Source: Apostichopus japonicus (taxonomy: Eukaryota > Echinodermata > Holothuroidea > Aspidochirotida > Stichopodidae). Taken from it: 64,000 nucleotides of DNA. Where the stretch lies: contig NC_092564.1 of the NCBI RefSeq assembly GCF_037975245.1, positions 4,555,484 to 4,619,483 on the forward strand, given 5' to 3'. The translations under genes were made by a program, and so were the position numbers. Numbering within the stretch: the stretch's first letter is position 1; each line of letters begins with the position of its first letter. Positions 61,352 through 64,000 of this stretch are shown here, one piece after another. The notes below the pieces were generated by a model that saw only the letters and a list, made by a program, of their open reading frames with translations, had not been told where the DNA came from and did no database searches.

Positions 61352-62946
61352 AATCTTTAATCGGGACGTAAAACTTCCCCCAAAATTTCTTCCAGTTATT
61401 ACCGTAACAGCATGAAAAGGAAAAAAAAGCTTCTCGATTTAAGACAGCGATGTGTTTTTTTCTTCTCGTGGGATTGAGTTAACAATTTTTGGTTATTACG
61501 ACTAATGAATAGTATAGAAATTTTTGTGATACAACGTTTTCAGATGGTGATTATTTTTTAATCTTATCAATCTCAAAGAAAATTTTGGCTAATTTTTTTT
61601 TCCTTTTTCCCGTCAGTGGAATATTCTGTACATTCATGTCCTTTGTTTTTCTTTCCCCTTTCACTCATTTTCAACATGTATCGTTAGTAGTTAGATTAAT
61701 TCGAATTTGTGGTGGGAAATGCCCCAAAGAAATGATGGTTAGTTGTTATGGAAGTTTACCTTTCAAAACTCACAATATCATGCCATTGCAACCAGCACCA
61801 TTTAATGATGATCAGTCAAAGTTTGAATTCACACAATTTGCAGAAACGGCTGGGGAATTATTGAGGCGTTTACAGAGTTCTGTTGAAATGTTATAGAAAA
61901 TGGTATGAACAGAAAATTAAATCTCGTTATTTAATGTTGGCACACCATCACCATTAAAGACCTTTCTCAAACCACCTCAAGGTATGGAGTTGAACATAGC
62001 CTCAGACTATGATTTACAATGGGTTAAAACTTAGAAAAGACACATTTTGCTCCTGGTAAAATGTCTTTGATATTGTTGTGGTGATGTTTTGAGAAACTTA
62101 TATAGAGTCCCTTAGTTATAATGGAACAAAGTCACATCTGTTTCATTTGGGTTTGGGAAGGAGGTGAAATAGAATTCTTTCAGAATTCCTTCCTTTTTTC
62201 CCCTCTGTGTTTGTCCATTTCATAAGGCCAAGAGCATCCCATTTTAAAAAAACTCAACAACAAGTGTTATCTGTCATTTCCTTCAGTGTTGTTCAACAGT
62301 CGTTAATTTGAATATGAAATATGCAATTTCAGTCATGTCAAATCTGTAAAGGAAAAAACAGGAAAAAAAAATTTGAGAGGACTTTTTCATCCATCCCAGG
62401 ATAACATATATATAAATATATTAGATGAGGTCAACTTGTTGAATAAGAAGAAAATGATTTTTGTCTCCTTCCACAAGTTTCATTTTGTGTTAACACAAAT
62501 AGAAGACTGCACAGTTAGGAAGGAATTGATTTCATGTTTGTTGAAATTGAAGGGATGTGTACCCATCAGCATATGAATAGAATCTGCTAGACAATTGCTC
62601 TCTCTCTCTGCTATCACAGATTGTGTCTTGCATGACCTGAGGTCAAAAAATATGCTAACAAATACCTTTGCTGTGGTCTAAAGATGTACAATACCGTTCC
62701 TTCCTATTATTAATCATTTTCAATTATTTTCTCTCATGCTTTGTTTATAAGAGATTTCTGTAATTGAGTAAAAAAACAGTTGAAGGAACTATTGATTCTG
62801 AATTATTTCAATATTCTATAAATACCATTTCAAGAGGTGAAGGAGATCAATATTCATAATTTCATTAGTGTAAAATTTTCGAAAAATTTATTGAAAATTG
62901 TCTCGCTCTGTCTATCTCTCCACACTGATTTGAACAATGAGTTTTA

Positions 62947-62952
62947 AATAAA
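62947..62952 (+). terminator. polyadenylation signal AATAAA (LASP)
   Basis: Canonical hexamer 1.6 kb after the stop, followed by TATATATTTGTTAAAC. A further signal at 63571 is an alternative. Confidence 0.35.
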
Positions 62953-63232
62953 TATTATATATTTGTTAAACCACTGCTTTTATTGAAGTGAAATGTATCA
63001 ATTCATGATATTTTGTCGGTTGCTGGACTAGATACTTACTGTTGCTTTTCCATACACTTTTCATAAAGAAGTTACACTCGTGTGACATTTTTTATGTGGC
63101 AGCTGCTTCTGCTTACCTTTCCAAAGGCTTTAGGTATTATCATGAATATTATAAAAAATTGTAACAAATCAAGTGTATCTTTCAGTTACCTTCAGTATTA
63201 GTAAACAAACAACAACAAAGGTTAGCTCTCAC

Positions 63233-63257
63233 CACACACACACACACACACACACAC
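63233..63257. repeat. (CA)n microsatellite
   Basis: About 12 CA units with one CG interruption at the end. Confidence 0.95.
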
Positions 63258-63600
63258 GCACAGAAAGAGAGACATTTAGAAGACTGATCTAAGCATTGCA
63301 AGAGAGCTATAGTGATTCTGGTATCATTATCATCCGTAGGATTTATGCTACTTGCTGTTTACATATTTTCATCAGAGTGTTGTATTACAGAGATCAAAGT
63401 CCATGTTTTTGTCATTATTTTGTCCCTTTCTGAATAACTAACAGCAAACTTCTAGAATTGGATGTGTGTGTGTGTTTTGTGTTCTATATACACTTTCATT
63501 TCACTGTAGGCCAATAATGACCATGTCACCTGAGCTGATCAAGTGTACAGTTAAGATTTAACAATCATAAAATAAAAAAATGACAATAATTGAAATTTTT

Positions 63601-64000
63601 CCACTCCCCTGTTAAAATCAACTGGTGTTCATTTTAAGCTATGAGTGCGAGCAGGCTTACATATGAAAAAAAAAAAAAAAACATAATTTACATATGAAAA
63701 AAATAAAACATAATTTGGTCAAATGTTGTAGGCATGCTGTGTTTTGAACTGATAGATATACATTGGGTGATTGATGAAAGAAAGAAGGATAAAAAGAAGG
63801 GAATGTTGGTCCAAGATGTGGTCAGTTTTACCAATATTTCTGGATTTATATTTACCCTCTTGAGTCCGATTGTTTGGGTGGTATTGACCTTCACCGGATT
63901 GCTTTGCTGACAAGATTTTTGTTTTGTTTCGGTAAACTTCTGTGTTATTCCAAAGCTGTTGCAAGTTTTTGACACTTACATCGATGTTTCTATGATGATG
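63601..64000. other. right edge, no gene seen
   Basis: Contains two near-identical CATATGAAAAAA/ACATAATTT segments (63660-63717). Overlapping minus-strand open frames at 63688-63975 have no recognisable domain and are not called. Confidence 0.5.

Larger units (their letters stand above)
61352..63600 (+). other. LASP 3' UTR (inferred)
   Basis: Non-coding sequence after the SH3 stop. AATAAA signals occur at 62947 and 63571, the latter followed by a T-rich stretch. Short open frames here lack any coding character. Confidence 0.45.

Overview
The window is from an animal nuclear genome. Genes are split into short exons with GT-AG introns, introns are AT-rich and full of small repeats, and the three recognisable genes are metazoan families. 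The NACHT receptor family, the LASP gene structure and the repeat style suggest a marine invertebrate deuterostome, most likely an echinoderm (perhaps a sea cucumber). That placement is inference, since no species marker is present.

Region 1 (110-7715, minus strand). I reconstruct one seven-exon gene whose 3' end lies beyond the left edge: signal peptide, divergent Ig-like domain, Thr/Ser-rich stalk with four near-identical 45-residue repeats, one transmembrane helix, an Arg/Lys-rich stop-transfer segment, a short acidic linker and a NACHT NTPase domain. Every splice phase agrees. If one transcript spans these exons, the product is a cell-surface Ig receptor with an NLR-type ATPase on the cytoplasmic side. 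The NACHT exon changes frame near its 3' end, so this copy may be a pseudogene or carry a sequence error. Its introns hold a TA-flanked MITE and a nested pair of hAT-type elements with 8-bp target duplications.

Region 2 (7716-10993). Intergenic: fragments of hAT-like repeats, homopolymer G/C runs and a local repeat seen three times. No supported gene.

Region 3 (10994-21653, plus strand). A complete 11-exon gene for 26S proteasome subunit PSMD3/Rpn3 (510 residues), with a 3' UTR probably ending near 23.74 kb. Introns hold a 123-bp duplication around a polypurine tract and a 53-bp tandem repeat.

Region 4 (23.75-26.37 kb). Intergenic, likely the promoter region of the next gene.

Region 5 (26378-61351, plus strand). 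A LASP-family gene (LIM, two nebulin repeats, SH3) spread over 35 kb. Between the nebulin exon and the SH3 exons lie two duplicated proline-rich cassette exons and at least one possible microexon, all in phase 1, so inclusion or skipping keeps the frame. Its introns contain a 38-bp minisatellite, another hAT-type MITE with a perfect 8-bp target duplication, a foldback element and several tandem repeats. The window ends in or after the LASP 3' UTR. No rRNA, intact tRNA or CRISPR array was seen.
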